Notes under the pieces: generated by a model
The model's database searches: none
What the model saw: only the letters and a program-made list of their open reading frames with translations
What the model was told of the DNA's origin: nothing
Assembly (NCBI GenBank): GCA_903958915.1
Contig: CAJBVC010000876.1
Coordinates: forward strand, 1-9,594
Direction of reading: 5' to 3'
Origin: an uncultured beta proteobacterium
GTDB taxonomy: Bacteria > Pseudomonadota > Gammaproteobacteria > Burkholderiales > Burkholderiaceae_C
Length of the DNA: 9,594 bases
Shown: one piece after another, positions 1 through 8,140 of the stretch
Position numbering within the stretch: the first letter of the stretch is position 1
How the letters are laid out: the number at the start of each line of letters is the position of its first letter
Made by a program: the position numbers and the translations under genes

Positions 1-1508
1 CTGACGTTGGCATTGCACGCCACCACGGTGTCGAAAGGGACTGCGCCAAAGGGTTCCTGTGCATGCGCGAACACATGGTTGACGGCGGCAACCAGTTCCT
101 TTGTCGAGCGAAAGTTCCCAGACAGGGTATGAATCGATTGGGCCTGATCACGCGCCGCCAAGTAGGTGTTGAGGTCGGCACCGCGAAAGCTGTAGATTGC
201 CTGCTTGGGGTCGCCAATCATGATCAGACCCGTATCCGGACTCGGGGACTCGCCGTAGACTTTTGACAGTGCGCCGTATTGCCAGGGGTCGGTGTCTTGA
301 AACTCATCCACCAAGGCAATGGGGAATTGCTGTCGAATCGCGTTGGCCAGTCGCCCATCTTTGGCCTGCAACGCGTAGTAGAGGCACTGCAGCAAGTCTG
401 AAAAGTCGAACTGGGCCAACTCGTCCTTGGCACTGCGGTAGGCCAATGCCACATTCGCAGCGGCATGGTTGAGCAATTCGGTAGCAACGTCCGGCTCAGA
501 CTGCAAGTGCAGACACAGCGCTTCAATTTGTCCAAAAATGGCGTGGTGACCCGCCTCACCCCAGCCTTTGCTTACCAATGCAGTCGTTGCGAAGCGGTTG
601 AGTAAAGTGACGGCGGACTCCTTGTCTTTCTTGTTCAGTAAAACGATGGAATCGCCTTGAAGGCACTGTGCCAACTTTGCGGGCCAGACCTTGAGGTAAC
701 CTTTCAGCGCCCTTGCTGCGATCACGTTGTCGAGCAAGACGACCAGTTCAGGGGTGCACAAAGCTCGCACATTGGTTTCAAGGGTCTGAAACTGATGGTT
801 CCAGACGTCCCAATGGGCAATCACTGTGTGCGGGTCCCTGCCCACCGGCAGAACAACCCCGGGCGCGTTGTCTGTTGCAGACCACAGAGGTTTCAAATTC
901 TTCAGCAGTTCTTCGGGGTTGGAACCGACCGACTTGAGCGCTCCCAATTGGTCCAAAGTCAGGGAATAGAACCATTTGCGCCAATAGTCTTGTACGGCAC
1001 CCAAGCGAAGCTTGTCGCTGTCTTCCACCCGACTCTGCTGGAACAGGCTGGCGCTGTCGAATGCGTGGCTCTTGAGCATGCGACTGCTCCAGCCGTGAAT
1101 GGTGAAGATGGCCGCGTCGTCCATCCACTGTGCGGCCATGTCCAGCCGGTGAGCACACTGCGGCCATTGCTCGATCGTGAACTCTGCGCGCAGGTCGCGC
1201 AAGAAGTCATCTGCTGCAGGAGCGTCCGCCTTCCCGTCCGCAACCAACTCTTTGAAGAAGCGTGCTGCTTGCGCCAGGCGTTCGCGAACACGCCCACGCA
1301 GTTCCGACGTCGCCGCATCGGTAAACGTCATGACCAGAATTTGCGGCGGATAGAGCGCAGCAGATTCCTGCGCACCGCTTCGCCCATGCCCCAGAACCAG
1401 ACGAACGTAGAGTGCCGCCAGCGTCCAGGTCTTGCCCGTTCCGGCGGAGGCTTCGATGATGCGTAAGCCGTTGAGCGGCATCGTGAGGGTGCTCAGTGCT
1501 TCGGTCAT
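1..1508 (-). CDS. recB: RecBCD enzyme subunit RecB, N-terminal part (runs off the left edge)
   Basis: RecB is the 3'-5' helicase and nuclease subunit of RecBCD, which processes double-strand breaks for RecA. Only the first 502 codons are present; the frame is still open at base 1. SF1/UvrD-like helicase motifs are visible in order: Walker [11 protein letters not shown] at about residues 19-28, motif Ia [15 protein letters not shown] at 59-73, [10 protein letters not shown] around His138, Walker B VDEFQDTD at 400-407, and motif [17 protein letters not shown] from 432. The helicase C-terminal half and the nuclease domain lie outside the window. The start ATG at 1508 overlaps the recC stop (ATGA), which implies translational coupling, and the reading frame agrees with all motifs. 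The smaller open frames in this stretch on both strands are shadows. Identification is secure; recD is expected further left, but this is inference from the usual order. Confidence 0.96.
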   Translation of the reverse strand, partial: MTEALSTLTMPLNGLRIIEASAGTGKTWTLAALYVRLVLGHGRSGAQESAALYPPQILVMTFTDAATSELRGRVRERLAQAARFFKELVADGKADAPAADDFLRDLRAEFTIEQWPQCAHRLDMAAQWMDDAAIFTIHGWSSRMLKSHAFDSASLFQQSRVEDSDKLRLGAVQDYWRKWFYSLTLDQLGALKSVGSNPEELLKNLKPLWSATDNAPGVVLPVGRDPHTVIAHWDVWNHQFQTLETNVRALCTPELVVLLDNVIAARALKGYLKVWPAKLAQCLQGDSIVLLNKKDKESAVTLLNRFATTALVSKGWGEAGHHAIFGQIEALCLHLQSEPDVATELLNHAAANVALAYRSAKDELAQFDFSDLLQCLYYALQAKDGRLANAIRQQFPIALVDEFQDTDPWQYGALSKVYGESPSPDTGLIMIGDPKQAIYSFRGADLNTYLAARDQAQSIHTLSGNFRSTKELVAAVNHVFAHAQEPFGAVPFDTVVACNANV

Positions 1509-4500
1509 GCCGCTGCCTCCATTTCCACATGCAAGTTCAACGTCGCATGTGCCGCCATTGCGCCGTAGAGCCGTTCGGCCCACAGCGGCAATTCCTCTTC
1601 GATATCCTGGTAGCTATCAAACGCGCGTGTCAGATAGGCCGACGATGTCAGCTCACTTTCGCGCTTGAAACCGCCTTCAAACTTCGCTTGGGCCACTTCA
1701 TGTGGATCCTTCACCTTGTCGGGTTTGTCCACGGCAACGCGCTCGGCTTTGGCTTGCGCTTGCAGGTAGGACCACGCTGTCTTGCAGGCCACGGGCAACG
1801 GCCTCTTCCAGGCCTCCCAATAGGCCTCAACCAAGCCTTGCAAGGTAGCAACCGCATCTTCCTTGGCCATTGGCGCAAAGATGATCTGTCCGTCCAACCC
1901 TAGCTGGGCGCTGGTCAAATGGATACCAGAGGCACATGCCGCCAAGTGGTTGACCCACAAACCCGCAAGGATGTGCCCTCGACCACACTGGTCGTCGCCA
2001 CTGCCTTCAAGCACGGCCCCCAGCCGTTGGCGGATCTGCAAGCGCGAATGGTTCGATCCGTCGACTGCTGTGGTCGACTCGCTTTCATCTATGCTCCACA
2101 AACCATGCAGGGTACCGGTTACGGGAGTGCCGTTGATTTCCAAGGCAATCGACAGTGCTGGGCTTTCAAAGGGAAACTTCTCGCGCCACAGCGATTGGCG
2201 CTCCAGTACGACGTCTAGTTCACGTTCAAACTTGGCAACCTGACGGTCACCAAATGCCACCATCGGCAGGCTGCCACTGAGCTTTAGCTCTGTCAATGCA
2301 CGGCTTGCATCACCGGCTTTCAGCAACGTTTGACCAATCTCGTAGTTTTCAAGACCATCCAGGGCAAACGGTTCCAACTCCTGCTGCGCCTCGGTCACAT
2401 CGTCAAACTGCACACGAAGGCGGGACCGAAAGAAGACCTCCACCGGCTGCCGCACCAATTGACGCAATTCGTCGAGCGTCAATGCCGTCGGCAGAGCAAC
2501 TTCGCTGGCCATGCCGGTGGTTTCCCCCTCGTTCACTACATTGCCATGCACCCGCGCCCATTCTTGGTCGAAGGTCTGGAGTGGTGACGCTTTCAAGAAA
2601 TAGGCTTCCGAGTACGGCTGCAATGGTTGTGCCTGAACCACCCGCTGTGGCGTCCACCCCGCATTCAGATAGTCGATCAACTGCGCCACGAGCACCGATG
2701 GCGGTTGCTCAGTGTTGTCGGTGGCGCGGTGCCCCTGCCAACTAATGTAAAGCCGCTCGCGCGCCGACATCAAAGCTTCCAGAAACAGGTACCGATCGTC
2801 TTCACGCCGGGACCGGTCACCCGCCCTCCAGCTCTGCGCCATGAGGTCAAAGTCACGCGGTGAAGTTTGCCTGGGGTAGTCGCCATCGTTCATCCCGAGC
2901 AGGCAGATCGCCTTGAACGGAATGGAGCGCATCGGCATCAGAGTGCCAAACTGCACGCCGCCGCCAAAAAAGCGCTGGTGCAACCCGCCCTCGGAAATCT
3001 GCGAAAGCCAATGCTCCCGTAAGACGCTCAACGATATCGACGACACGAACTGCGCGTCATCGCACTCTTTCTGCCAAATTTCCAATGGCTCAAGGACGCG
3101 CTGAATAAGGCGTTCTTCAGCATCATCCGTTGCCTCAAAGAAGCGTCCAACGATCCCCTCCATCAGCGCGGACCATGCATCCGGGGACTTCTCGCCATGG
3201 AGTTCAGTCAAAGTGAGGCTGATCGCATCAACACAGTTCAGCAGTTTGCTGACCAGGGGCGCATCCAAGCTTCTGATCGCTGCTTGTGGCAAAGTGCCGC
3301 ACCACGCACTACCCTGTCCCACCGCATAGCCCAGCAGCAGACGCTTGAGACCAAATGCCCAGGTGTTCTGGTCCGCACCTGGAACTTCCGCAGATACACC
3401 CCACGCCTGACGGTGCTTGGCATCCAACCCCCAGCGAACCCCCGCAGTGGCAAGCCACGTTTGCAATTGGTCAACCTCAGCGGGGTCCAAACCAAACCGG
3501 TGTCTGACGGCCGAGACTTCGAGCAGACTTAGCCAATCGACCAGGGACACACGGGACGTTGGCAGCGACAGCAGAAGCTCCAAAGCCTTCACCATGGGCG
3601 TCTGCCGTGCTGTGGTGTCTGCGACCGAGTACGGGACGTGGCGGGACTGGCCCCGTGCAAAGCGACCAAATACGGCGTGAATGTGCGGCGCGAAGGCTTC
3701 CATATCCGGCACCATCACCATGACATCGCGTGCATGCAGGTCAGGATTGGCCTCAAACCACGCCAGCAAGTTGTCGTGCAGTACCTCCACTTCACGTTGC
3801 GCTGAGTGCGTCGTGACGAAAGTGATCGAGTCGTCTCCTGGTGACAACGGGACCGCTGCGGCAGGAAGTGGATCCAAATGCAAAATGGCCGACTGCAATT
3901 GCGCCAGTTGCGTCGGATTCTGCGAAACGCTTACCGGATCAACGAACGCATCCACTCGCCCAACTTGATCCCGATACTCCTCAACGCGATCAAAGTCGTC
4001 GAGCAAGTGCAGGTAATCACGCCCCTGCTTGCCCCAAGAAGCCAGCAAAGGGTGCGTTGGAGTCAACGCTCTGGCATGCTCCTCTAAGCCAGTGCGCGGA
4101 GGTTTGGCAAGCTGCCGCTGGCGGACTTGCTGTCGCAAAAGGTCATGTCCCTCCACGATGTCACCCCAATAGTATTGGCAAGGGTTCTGCACAAACATCA
4201 GGACTTGGCTGATTTGCCCCAACAGCGCCAGTGCTTCAACGGACTGCATCGACAACGATGAAATTCCAAAGACCACGATGCGTGGCGGAAATCCCATGGG
4301 AACCTGGTCAGAGGCCTTGAACGCTTGGACCAGCGCTTTGAGCTTCTGCATAAACTGTGCGTGAACAGTCGAACGTGACGCATCTGCGAGCTTCTCACCG
4401 ACATCCAATCGAATATCGCGCCATAACTGCGCTTGCCAGGATTGGGTGGCTTCAAGGCCCACAGGCTTACCGGCGTGTGAGCGAAGACAGTCGTTGCCTG

Positions 4501-5002
4501 CCGCCCAATCACCCAGCCAGTCGGAGCGGTAACTCTGGTAGCCATCCAGCACATCGGCAATTTGCTGTGCCAGTTGGTACAACCTGCGATCGTCGCCACC
4601 CCCACTCAAATAGCGTGCTAGCGGCGCATACACCGCGTTCTCGCCCGCCAGCGCAGGCAACAGCCGCATCAGTCGCCACACCAAGCCCGTCTTGTCAAAG
4701 GGCATCTGGTGGGGAACCGCATCAACACCCAACACATTGCGGTAGATCTGCCAGAGATAGCTTCCTGGCAACTCCATGCGTGTCGCCGCACAAATGCCCA
4801 AGGCATCGTCCGACGACAACGCCATCTCCAACCAGTTTTTCATGCCATTGCTTTGCACCAGAAACACTTCTGGCTGCAATGGGGGCAAGGGCTGCGACTT
4901 CAGGAATTGGGTAACCAGATCGCGCAGGTCTTCCAGGCGGTTACCGTGGAGCACCATGAAGCCGGTTCTGCGCTGGGAATTGTCAAGCATAGATGTCTGC
5001 AT
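1505..5002 (-). CDS. recC: RecBCD enzyme subunit RecC
   Basis: RecC is the non-catalytic, helicase-like subunit of RecBCD that splits the DNA strands and scans for Chi. The product is about 1165 residues, close to E. coli RecC (1122). Family blocks are clear: an N-terminal HGNRLEDL block followed by [27 protein letters not shown] near residues 319-334, a [21 protein letters not shown] block near 686-706 and [17 protein letters not shown] near 728-744. I chose ATG 5002. The frame stays open to a TTG at 5023, and another ATG lies at 4990, but only 5002 has a plausible if weak purine-rich stretch (CAGGCGAA) upstream. The TGA stop overlaps the ATG of recB, so the two are one operon. No clear promoter could be called in the region upstream, which holds a hairpin repeat and a TA relic. 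Confidence 0.95.
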   Translation of the reverse strand: MQTSMLDNSQRRTGFMVLHGNRLEDLRDLVTQFLKSQPLPPLQPEVFLVQSNGMKNWLEMALSSDDALGICAATRMELPGSYLWQIYRNVLGVDAVPHQMPFDKTGLVWRLMRLLPALAGENAVYAPLARYLSGGGDDRRLYQLAQQIADVLDGYQSYRSDWLGDWAAGNDCLRSHAGKPVGLEATQSWQAQLWRDIRLDVGEKLADASRSTVHAQFMQKLKALVQAFKASDQVPMGFPPRIVVFGISSLSMQSVEALALLGQISQVLMFVQNPCQYYWGDIVEGHDLLRQQVRQRQLAKPPRTGLEEHARALTPTHPLLASWGKQGRDYLHLLDDFDRVEEYRDQVGRVDAFVDPVSVSQNPTQLAQLQSAILHLDPLPAAAVPLSPGDDSITFVTTHSAQREVEVLHDNLLAWFEANPDLHARDVMVMVPDMEAFAPHIHAVFGRFARGQSRHVPYSVADTTARQTPMVKALELLLSLPTSRVSLVDWLSLLEVSAVRHRFGLDPAEVDQLQTWLATAGVRWGLDAKHRQAWGVSAEVPGADQNTWAFGLKRLLLGYAVGQGSAWCGTLPQAAIRSLDAPLVSKLLNCVDAISLTLTELHGEKSPDAWSALMEGIVGRFFEATDDAEERLIQRVLEPLEIWQKECDDAQFVSSISLSVLREHWLSQISEGGLHQRFFGGGVQFGTLMPMRSIPFKAICLLGMNDGDYPRQTSPRDFDLMAQSWRAGDRSRREDDRYLFLEALMSARERLYISWQGHRATDNTEQPPSVLVAQLIDYLNAGWTPQRVVQAQPLQPYSEAYFLKASPLQTFDQEWARVHGNVVNEGETTGMASEVALPTALTLDELRQLVRQPVEVFFRSRLRVQFDDVTEAQQELEPFALDGLENYEIGQTLLKAGDASRALTELKLSGSLPMVAFGDRQVAKFERELDVVLERQSLWREKFPFESPALSIALEINGTPVTGTLHGLWSIDESESTTAVDGSNHSRLQIRQRLGAVLEGSGDDQCGRGHILAGLWVNHLAACASGIHLTSAQLGLDGQIIFAPMAKEDAVATLQGLVEAYWEAWKRPLPVACKTAWSYLQAQAKAERVAVDKPDKVKDPHEVAQAKFEGGFKRESELTSSAYLTRAFDSYQDIEEELPLWAERLYGAMAAHATLNLHVEMEAAA

Positions 5003-5051
5003 AGTGAGTTCGCCTGAGGCCAAGTGTCACAGAAAGTCGGTTCAACAGTCG

Positions 5052-5147
5052 CTCCAGTCCGTAGTGTGTGCTTTGGACATAGATTCTGGGACAAGTAAAA
5101 ACGGTCTGCGCTATTACTTTGATAGCTACAGGCCGTTGTGACTGGAG
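5052..5147. repeat. Short palindromic element upstream of recC
   Basis: An outer 8-bp inverted repeat, CTCCAGTC (5052-5059) and GACTGGAG (5140-5147), encloses a strong inner hairpin at 5101-5136. The hairpin arms are ACGGTCTG and CAGGCCGT, which pair fully on the plus-strand RNA if one U-G wobble is allowed. A second stem GCTAT/ATAGC sits inside it. The core GCTAT-N7-ATAGC resembles the 'gctatcaaa..atagc' intergenic repeats that I know are frequent in Comamonadaceae genomes, but I could not confirm copy number. No coding frame in this interval resembles a known protein. The outer arms may be coincidental. Confidence 0.5.
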
Positions 5148-5213
5148 GTGGGCGTAGTCTGCACCTAACCCGTCTCTGGTGAAAATTTCCGTTAACAGGG
5201 AACTTATGTAGAC

Positions 5214-5324
5214 CTAACAGGGAATTGCAAAGCACATTGTTACCGCCACCGCGGTTACCTCTTCGAGCATGCCCTCCTCAGCGAGGAAGTCATCGAAATC
5301 GCTTCCAATATTTTGCTTTTTCAT
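5214..5324 (-). pseudogene. 5' remnant of an XRE/HigA-type antitoxin gene
   Basis: Reading from ATG 5324 gives MKKQNIGSDFDDFLAEEG and then MLEEVTAVAV. This is the typical N-terminus of small XRE-family antitoxins paired with Gp49-like toxins, which in intact members are about 90-100 residues with a helix-turn-helix in the second half. Here similarity stops after about residue 28 (near position 5240), and the frame ends at TAG 5214-5216 after 36 codons, so the helix-turn-helix is absent. The ATG overlaps the stop of the toxin remnant just upstream (ATGA), which preserves the operon junction of a former toxin-antitoxin pair. The family call comes from memory of the conserved N-terminus and is inference. 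A functional 36-residue peptide is unlikely. Confidence 0.65.
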
Positions 5325-5491
5325 TTTTGCCTCTTCAGAAGTTTGAGCCGCTCTTTGGCCAAGTCCAATTCCGGTTTCGGAGTCTTCTGCGCCTTCTTGA
5401 TGAATCCGTGGAGGAGCACCATCGTGTCACGGCAGACTCCACGGTGCCAATGCAGACGGTCGTGATTGCCAAGACCGCTCGATTGCCGCAG
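5321..5491 (-). pseudogene. 3' remnant of a Gp49/RelE-like toxin gene
   Basis: This frame ends at TGA 5321-5323 and encodes DTMVLLHGFIKKAQKTPKPE followed by LDLAKERLKLLKRQK. That is the characteristic C-terminus of phage Gp49-like (DUF891, RelE superfamily) toxins, which cleave translating mRNA. Intact members are about 100-120 residues. Only about the last 35-40 codons look homologous; further upstream (above about 5440) the frame loses resemblance, and it is closed by a stop at 5492-5494, which is also the end of the neighbouring AHSA1 gene. The start and the core of the fold are missing, so the toxin must be dead. The ATGA junction with the antitoxin remnant is intact. Confidence 0.65.
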
Positions 5492-5911
5492 TCACTTATG
5501 AGAATTGACGTGCTTGGCAAAGTTGTTCAAGATCGCTTGCCACCCTTGACGCTGCTGCTCAATCGGATGTTCAGTTTCAGCGTCGAAGGTCACTCGTACT
5601 GTGACACCATTTGGACCACTCTCAAATTCGACTATTCCTGTTCGGTCTCCGAAGGCATACTCAATCAGCTCGTTAGGAACGACCTTGGTGTACGTTCCAG
5701 CAAAGTCGAAGCCGAAGCTGCCATCTTTGGCTTCCATACGAGAAGTGAACGCCCCACCCTCACGCAAGTCAACCGTTGATTTGGTAGTGTGCCAATCATC
5801 AGAGGCAGCGTTCCACTGCATGATGTCTTCAGGTGTCGTGTAGGCACTCCAGACCTTGACGACTGGTGCTTGGATGACGGTTTCAACGGTGATCTTCATG
5901 GCAGTACGCAT
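5492..5911 (-). CDS. AHSA1/SRPBCC family protein
   Basis: The 139-residue product is a START/SRPBCC-fold protein of the AHSA1 (activator of Hsp90 ATPase homologue 1-like) family. These are helix-grip domains that bind hydrophobic ligands; the bacterial members mostly lack an assigned substrate. The visible signature is VIQAPVVKVWSAYTTPEDI near the start, then WNAASDDWHT, a glycine-rich segment REGGAFTSRMEAKDGSFGFDF, and the C-terminal GWQAILNNFAKHV helix. Length is normal for the family and no signal peptide or membrane segment is seen, so a cytoplasmic location is expected. ATG 5911 lies two bases after the stop of the GFA gene, which suggests coupling. ATG 5899 (MKITVET) fits the usual family N-terminus equally well, and neither has a clear ribosome binding site. 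Function beyond the family is unknown. Confidence 0.88.
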   Translation of the reverse strand: MRTAMKITVETVIQAPVVKVWSAYTTPEDIMQWNAASDDWHTTKSTVDLREGGAFTSRMEAKDGSFGFDFAGTYTKVVPNELIEYAFGDRTGIVEFESGPNGVTVRVTFDAETEHPIEQQRQGWQAILNNFAKHVNSHK

Positions 5912-5913
5912 AG

Positions 5914-6348
5914 CTATTGACCAGCGGATGGTGTCGGCTTGGGTGGCAAAGGTTGGTGTTCCACCCGCTCCAGCGTTGGATCAAGGCATGCCCAACTCGG
6001 TGCACTTGCAGCCCAAATGTTGACACTTGGTTTAACGGACGACGGATCGTCCAGATTGCCAGCCCGAATAACCCGAAACGCTGGACGGGCCGATGATTTC
6101 GCGAATAAGTGCGTACCGCAAGTGGGACAAAACTGACGAATCACTTCATTGCCGCTGTCTGCAGTTTTGGTGTGTTCTGCCATTGGTCCTGAAACCGTCA
6201 GCCCGTCTGCAGCGACCAGCATATTCACGGTTCCATTGGCTGCAAGGTGCTGGCAGTCCCGGCACCAGCAGACGCGGGTTAACAGCGGTTCTGTGGCTAG
6301 CTTAAAACTCACTGCGCCGCAAAGGCAACGCCCTGTTCTTTCAGTCAT
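5914..6348 (-). CDS. GFA family (glutathione-dependent formaldehyde-activating-like) zinc protein
   Basis: The 144-residue product has the Mss4-like zinc fold of the GFA family. The characteristic cysteines are all present: CLC at residues 8-10, CWCRDC (C27, C29, C32) and CPTC (C74, C77), with GTHLF directly after. In the namesake, Gfa accelerates formation of S-hydroxymethyl-glutathione, but most members have no proven activity, so the role here is unassigned. ATG 6348 is chosen because a strong ribosome binding site, GAGGAG, lies nine bases upstream and the protein begins exactly where the family begins. The frame is however open upstream for another 78 codons that belong to a different, truncated gene, so a read-through fusion of 222 residues (from GTG 6582) is possible. 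The gene is followed two bases later by the AHSA1 gene. Confidence 0.9.
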   Translation of the reverse strand: MTERTGRCLCGAVSFKLATEPLLTRVCWCRDCQHLAANGTVNMLVAADGLTVSGPMAEHTKTADSGNEVIRQFCPTCGTHLFAKSSARPAFRVIRAGNLDDPSSVKPSVNIWAASAPSWACLDPTLERVEHQPLPPKPTPSAGQ

Positions 6349-6582
6349 TTGCCGCTCCTCGATTGTGTTGATTGGGTTAGCCGCCGATTCCACCAAATAG
6401 TTGATACCCGCGTCGGTTACACGGACACACTCTATACCACCATTGTTTACGACACGTTCCAGCAGACCAGCCGCCAATAGTTCGATTTCCACCACGTCAA
6501 GACACGGCCAACCTGCAGATCGGTACACCTCACGCAAACGCTTTGCATGAATACGCTTCAACGCTGGCAATTCCGAATCCAC
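6349..6582 (-). pseudogene. N-terminal fragment of a conserved hypothetical gene, in frame with GFA
   Basis: From GTG 6582 the frame encodes 78 residues starting MDSELPALKRIHAKRLREVY, with WPCLDVVEIELLAAGLLERV and a later VRVTDAGINYLVES. The pattern resembles a small winged-helix module. I recall this opening from longer (about 250-residue) uncharacterised proteins of Burkholderiales, so I read it as a gene that lost its 3' part; this comparison is from memory. The fragment reads directly into GFA without a stop, and its last codons include the GFA ribosome binding site. It starts 14 bases after the SRAP stop, so it sits inside the same transcription unit. It may be a dead remnant that is translated only as an N-terminal extension. 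Confidence 0.55.
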
Positions 6583-6596
6583 AGTGTGACCAATCC

Positions 6597-7538
6597 CTAC
6601 GCCGCCATCCGATGCTCGTAATAGGGTCGCTCACGGTCATCCAGAATGGCGTAAAGATCAGCCAACTTGGTTGGATTCGGGTTCAACCAGGCATCGATGT
6701 TCTCCGGCTTGACGGGGATGATGCATCGGTCGTGCCCTGCCGACGCAATCTCCTCAGGCGGTTCATCCGTGATTGCCGCGAACGAATACAGGTTCGACTC
6801 ACCCTCACCCTTCCACCTTGACCACAGGCAGGCCACCACCATGTCCTGAGCTGGTCGCGGTTTGAACTCCAGGATTACGTTTTGTTTCTCACCACCCTCG
6901 CCCTTGGGTTGGGCAACATGTTCATAAAACGCATTGACGATCATCAGGCCGTGGCTGTACCCGAACTGCCCTTTCCAGAATCCTTCCAAGTTGTCTCGCC
7001 GAGCGTTGTACGTACCCGGGTATTTGGTGTCATAGAACGCAGGTTTGCCCGCTGGTCGGCACTGGTAGCGCATCGGCTTGATGACCCGCTCGCCGTTTTC
7101 CATCATCATGACCGGAGCGTAATAGCCAGGATAAATACGGCTGTCGCCTTCCTTGAGTTCGGTACGACGCATATCCGCCAATTTGGACAACGCCCATTCA
7201 ATCTTCGTGGACGCAATGCGCTTGCCTTCGGTTGCAGCTTTGGTGGTCTTGGTCAGCAGTGTTCTTTCAGAGTCAGCCAAACGTTTTCGCTGTTTGAACA
7301 GTTCCTGCTCCAGTATGGAGGCTTGCTGCATTCGGTGCTGGTCAATGGCCACTTTGATGTGGTGTTCCTGATCGCTTTCAGGAGATGCGAACTCCCCTTC
7401 CATCGCCTTCGGGATCTTGATGCGTGCGTCCTCCAGCCGACCCCAAAACAGTTCGGCGTAGGCGCCAATGTCCAGCCGAGCACCGTAGGCACGGCAGTAC
7501 TTTTTGTACTCCGCCCAGATTTGTGCTGAGTAACACAT
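6597..7538 (-). CDS. SOS response-associated peptidase family protein (SRAP, HMCES/YedK type)
   Basis: SRAP proteins crosslink to abasic sites in single-stranded DNA through Cys2 and so protect them during replication and repair. The 313-residue product starts MCYSAQ, giving the catalytic Cys2 after Met removal. The other active-site elements are present: YNARRDN (N178, R180), FYEH with E206, and GHDR with H269. YedK is about 222 residues; the extra length is mostly a charged, coiled-coil-like insertion at about residues 58-125, seen also in long SRAP proteins of Burkholderiales. The frame is open upstream to 7952, but that extension has no family resemblance and would bury Cys2, so ATG 7538 is right. 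A LexA-type box lies 24 bases upstream, so SOS induction is likely. The fragment/GFA and AHSA1 genes follow closely on the same strand. Confidence 0.94.
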   Translation of the reverse strand: MCYSAQIWAEYKKYCRAYGARLDIGAYAELFWGRLEDARIKIPKAMEGEFASPESDQEHHIKVAIDQHRMQQASILEQELFKQRKRLADSERTLLTKTTKAATEGKRIASTKIEWALSKLADMRRTELKEGDSRIYPGYYAPVMMMENGERVIKPMRYQCRPAGKPAFYDTKYPGTYNARRDNLEGFWKGQFGYSHGLMIVNAFYEHVAQPKGEGGEKQNVILEFKPRPAQDMVVACLWSRWKGEGESNLYSFAAITDEPPEEIASAGHDRCIIPVKPENIDAWLNPNPTKLADLYAILDDRERPYYEHRMAA

Positions 7539-7554
7539 GGACCTAGAAATTTCC

Positions 7555-7583
7555 TTGAAAACTGTACATATATCCAGTATTAT
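7555..7583 (+). promoter_or_regulatory. Sigma70-type promoter of the 73-residue gene
   Basis: A -35 element TTGAAA (7555-7560) and a -10 element TATTAT (7578-7583) are separated by exactly 17 bases. The expected transcription start, about 7589-7591, is only a few bases before ATG 7593, so the message would be leaderless or nearly so. There is no ribosome binding site upstream of that ATG, which agrees. The LexA-type box occupies the spacer. Confidence 0.6.
7562..7577. promoter_or_regulatory. LexA (SOS) box between the SRAP gene and the 73-residue gene
   Basis: The site CTGTACATATATCCAG matches the LexA consensus CTGT-N8-ACAG of beta/gammaproteobacteria with one mismatch (CCAG for ACAG) and an AT-rich centre. 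It lies in the 17-bp spacer of the rightward promoter and 24 bases before the SRAP start, so bound LexA would be placed to repress both directions. The call rests on sequence match and position; binding is inferred. Confidence 0.75.
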
Positions 7584-7592
7584 GCATGAATC

Positions 7593-7814
7593 ATGATTAC
7601 TGAAGAAGTCTACTTTTGGCGCATCGAGTGGGCGGGCCGCTGGATGATTACCCACAACCGGGTATCGGAGAAGACAATCCGATTGGAACATCCAGAGGCT
7701 ATCCGCGTTGAAGATTCCAAGCAACTCGTGCTGACCCCTGAAACACCCCAGGAACGAATGCTGGTAGCGGCAAGAACGCGCAATGCCAGTCCCGATGTGG
7801 TTTACCGTGTGTGA
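7593..7814 (+). CDS. Conserved hypothetical small protein, probably SOS-regulated
   Basis: I cannot assign a function to this 73-residue protein. It begins MITEEVYFWRIEWAGRWMIT and is rich in charged residues and tryptophan near the start, with a segment HPEAIRVEDSKQLVLTPETP in the middle. There is no signal peptide, membrane segment, cysteine pair or recognisable motif. I have an impression of similar small Burkholderiales proteins with a 'WRIEWAGR..T.H....EQIR.EHPEA' pattern, but only from memory. Evidence that it is real: a near-consensus promoter with a LexA box immediately upstream, divergent placement from the SRAP gene, and no competing gene. The start ATG 7593 directly follows the predicted transcription start, and the two earlier ATGs hit stops within a few codons. 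A role in the DNA-damage response is inferred from regulation alone. Confidence 0.7.
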   Translation: MITEEVYFWRIEWAGRWMITHNRVSEKTIRLEHPEAIRVEDSKQLVLTPETPQERMLVAARTRNASPDVVYRV

Positions 7815-7865
7815 GGACGAATATGGTCGTGATTCAAATTTTGTATATGGTGGTAACGTACATTC

Positions 7866-8132
7866 ATGACCAAGCAGACTAAAGTCATTCCGAAGTTCGT
7901 GAACGAAGCGCAGGAGCGCGCGTACTGGGAAACGCACGACTCCACCGATCATCTTGATTGGCCTAAAGCCAAGAAGGTGACGCTGCCAAACTTGAAGCCA
8001 ACGACGAAGACAATTTCATTACGATTGCCGCAACACTTGCTGGATTCGATCAAGATTGCAGCCAATGCCCGTGACGTACCTTACCAGTCCCTCATTAAGG
8101 TCTGGTTGCAAGAAAAACTGCATAGCCACTGA
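7866..8132 (+). CDS. CopG-type antitoxin (PF12441/BrnA-like), no toxin partner visible
   Basis: The 88-residue product has the layout of the COG5304/PF12441 CopG antitoxin family. An N-terminal stretch with ERAYWETHDSTDHLDW (residues about 18-33) is followed by a ribbon-helix-helix DNA-binding region TKTISLRLPQHLLDSIKIAA (about 48-67) and the conserved VPYQSLIKVWLQEKL tail. Antitoxins of this kind neutralise a toxin (often BrnT) encoded just upstream and repress their own operon. Here only 51 bases separate it from the preceding gene, which does not look like BrnT, so it is an orphan as far as the window shows. It lies eight bases before the DUF2835 gene, and the two are probably co-transcribed. 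It may act as a stand-alone regulator. Family call firm, function inferred. Confidence 0.85.
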   Translation: MTKQTKVIPKFVNEAQERAYWETHDSTDHLDWPKAKKVTLPNLKPTTKTISLRLPQHLLDSIKIAANARDVPYQSLIKVWLQEKLHSH

Positions 8133-8140
8133 TTGAGCGC

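Noticed and set aside
657..1466. Long 269-codon open frame on the plus strand
   Set aside because: It is antisense to recB, which shows helicase motifs throughout; it is a codon-bias shadow.
5225..5779. A 184-codon plus-strand open frame upstream of recC
   Set aside because: It crosses the TA relic and the antisense of the AHSA1 gene and matches nothing known.
6882..7529. Long 215-codon open frame on the plus strand
   Set aside because: It is antisense to the SRAP gene, whose motifs are unambiguous; the frame has no recognisable domain.
7842..7862. TGTA-N13-TACA as an operator for the CopG-type antitoxin
   Set aside because: The arms are only four bases, easily expected by chance in AT-rich intergenic DNA.
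6597..7952. A 451-codon version of the SRAP gene
   Set aside because: The first 138 codons have no family resemblance, overlap the divergent small gene and would place the catalytic Cys2 inside the chain.
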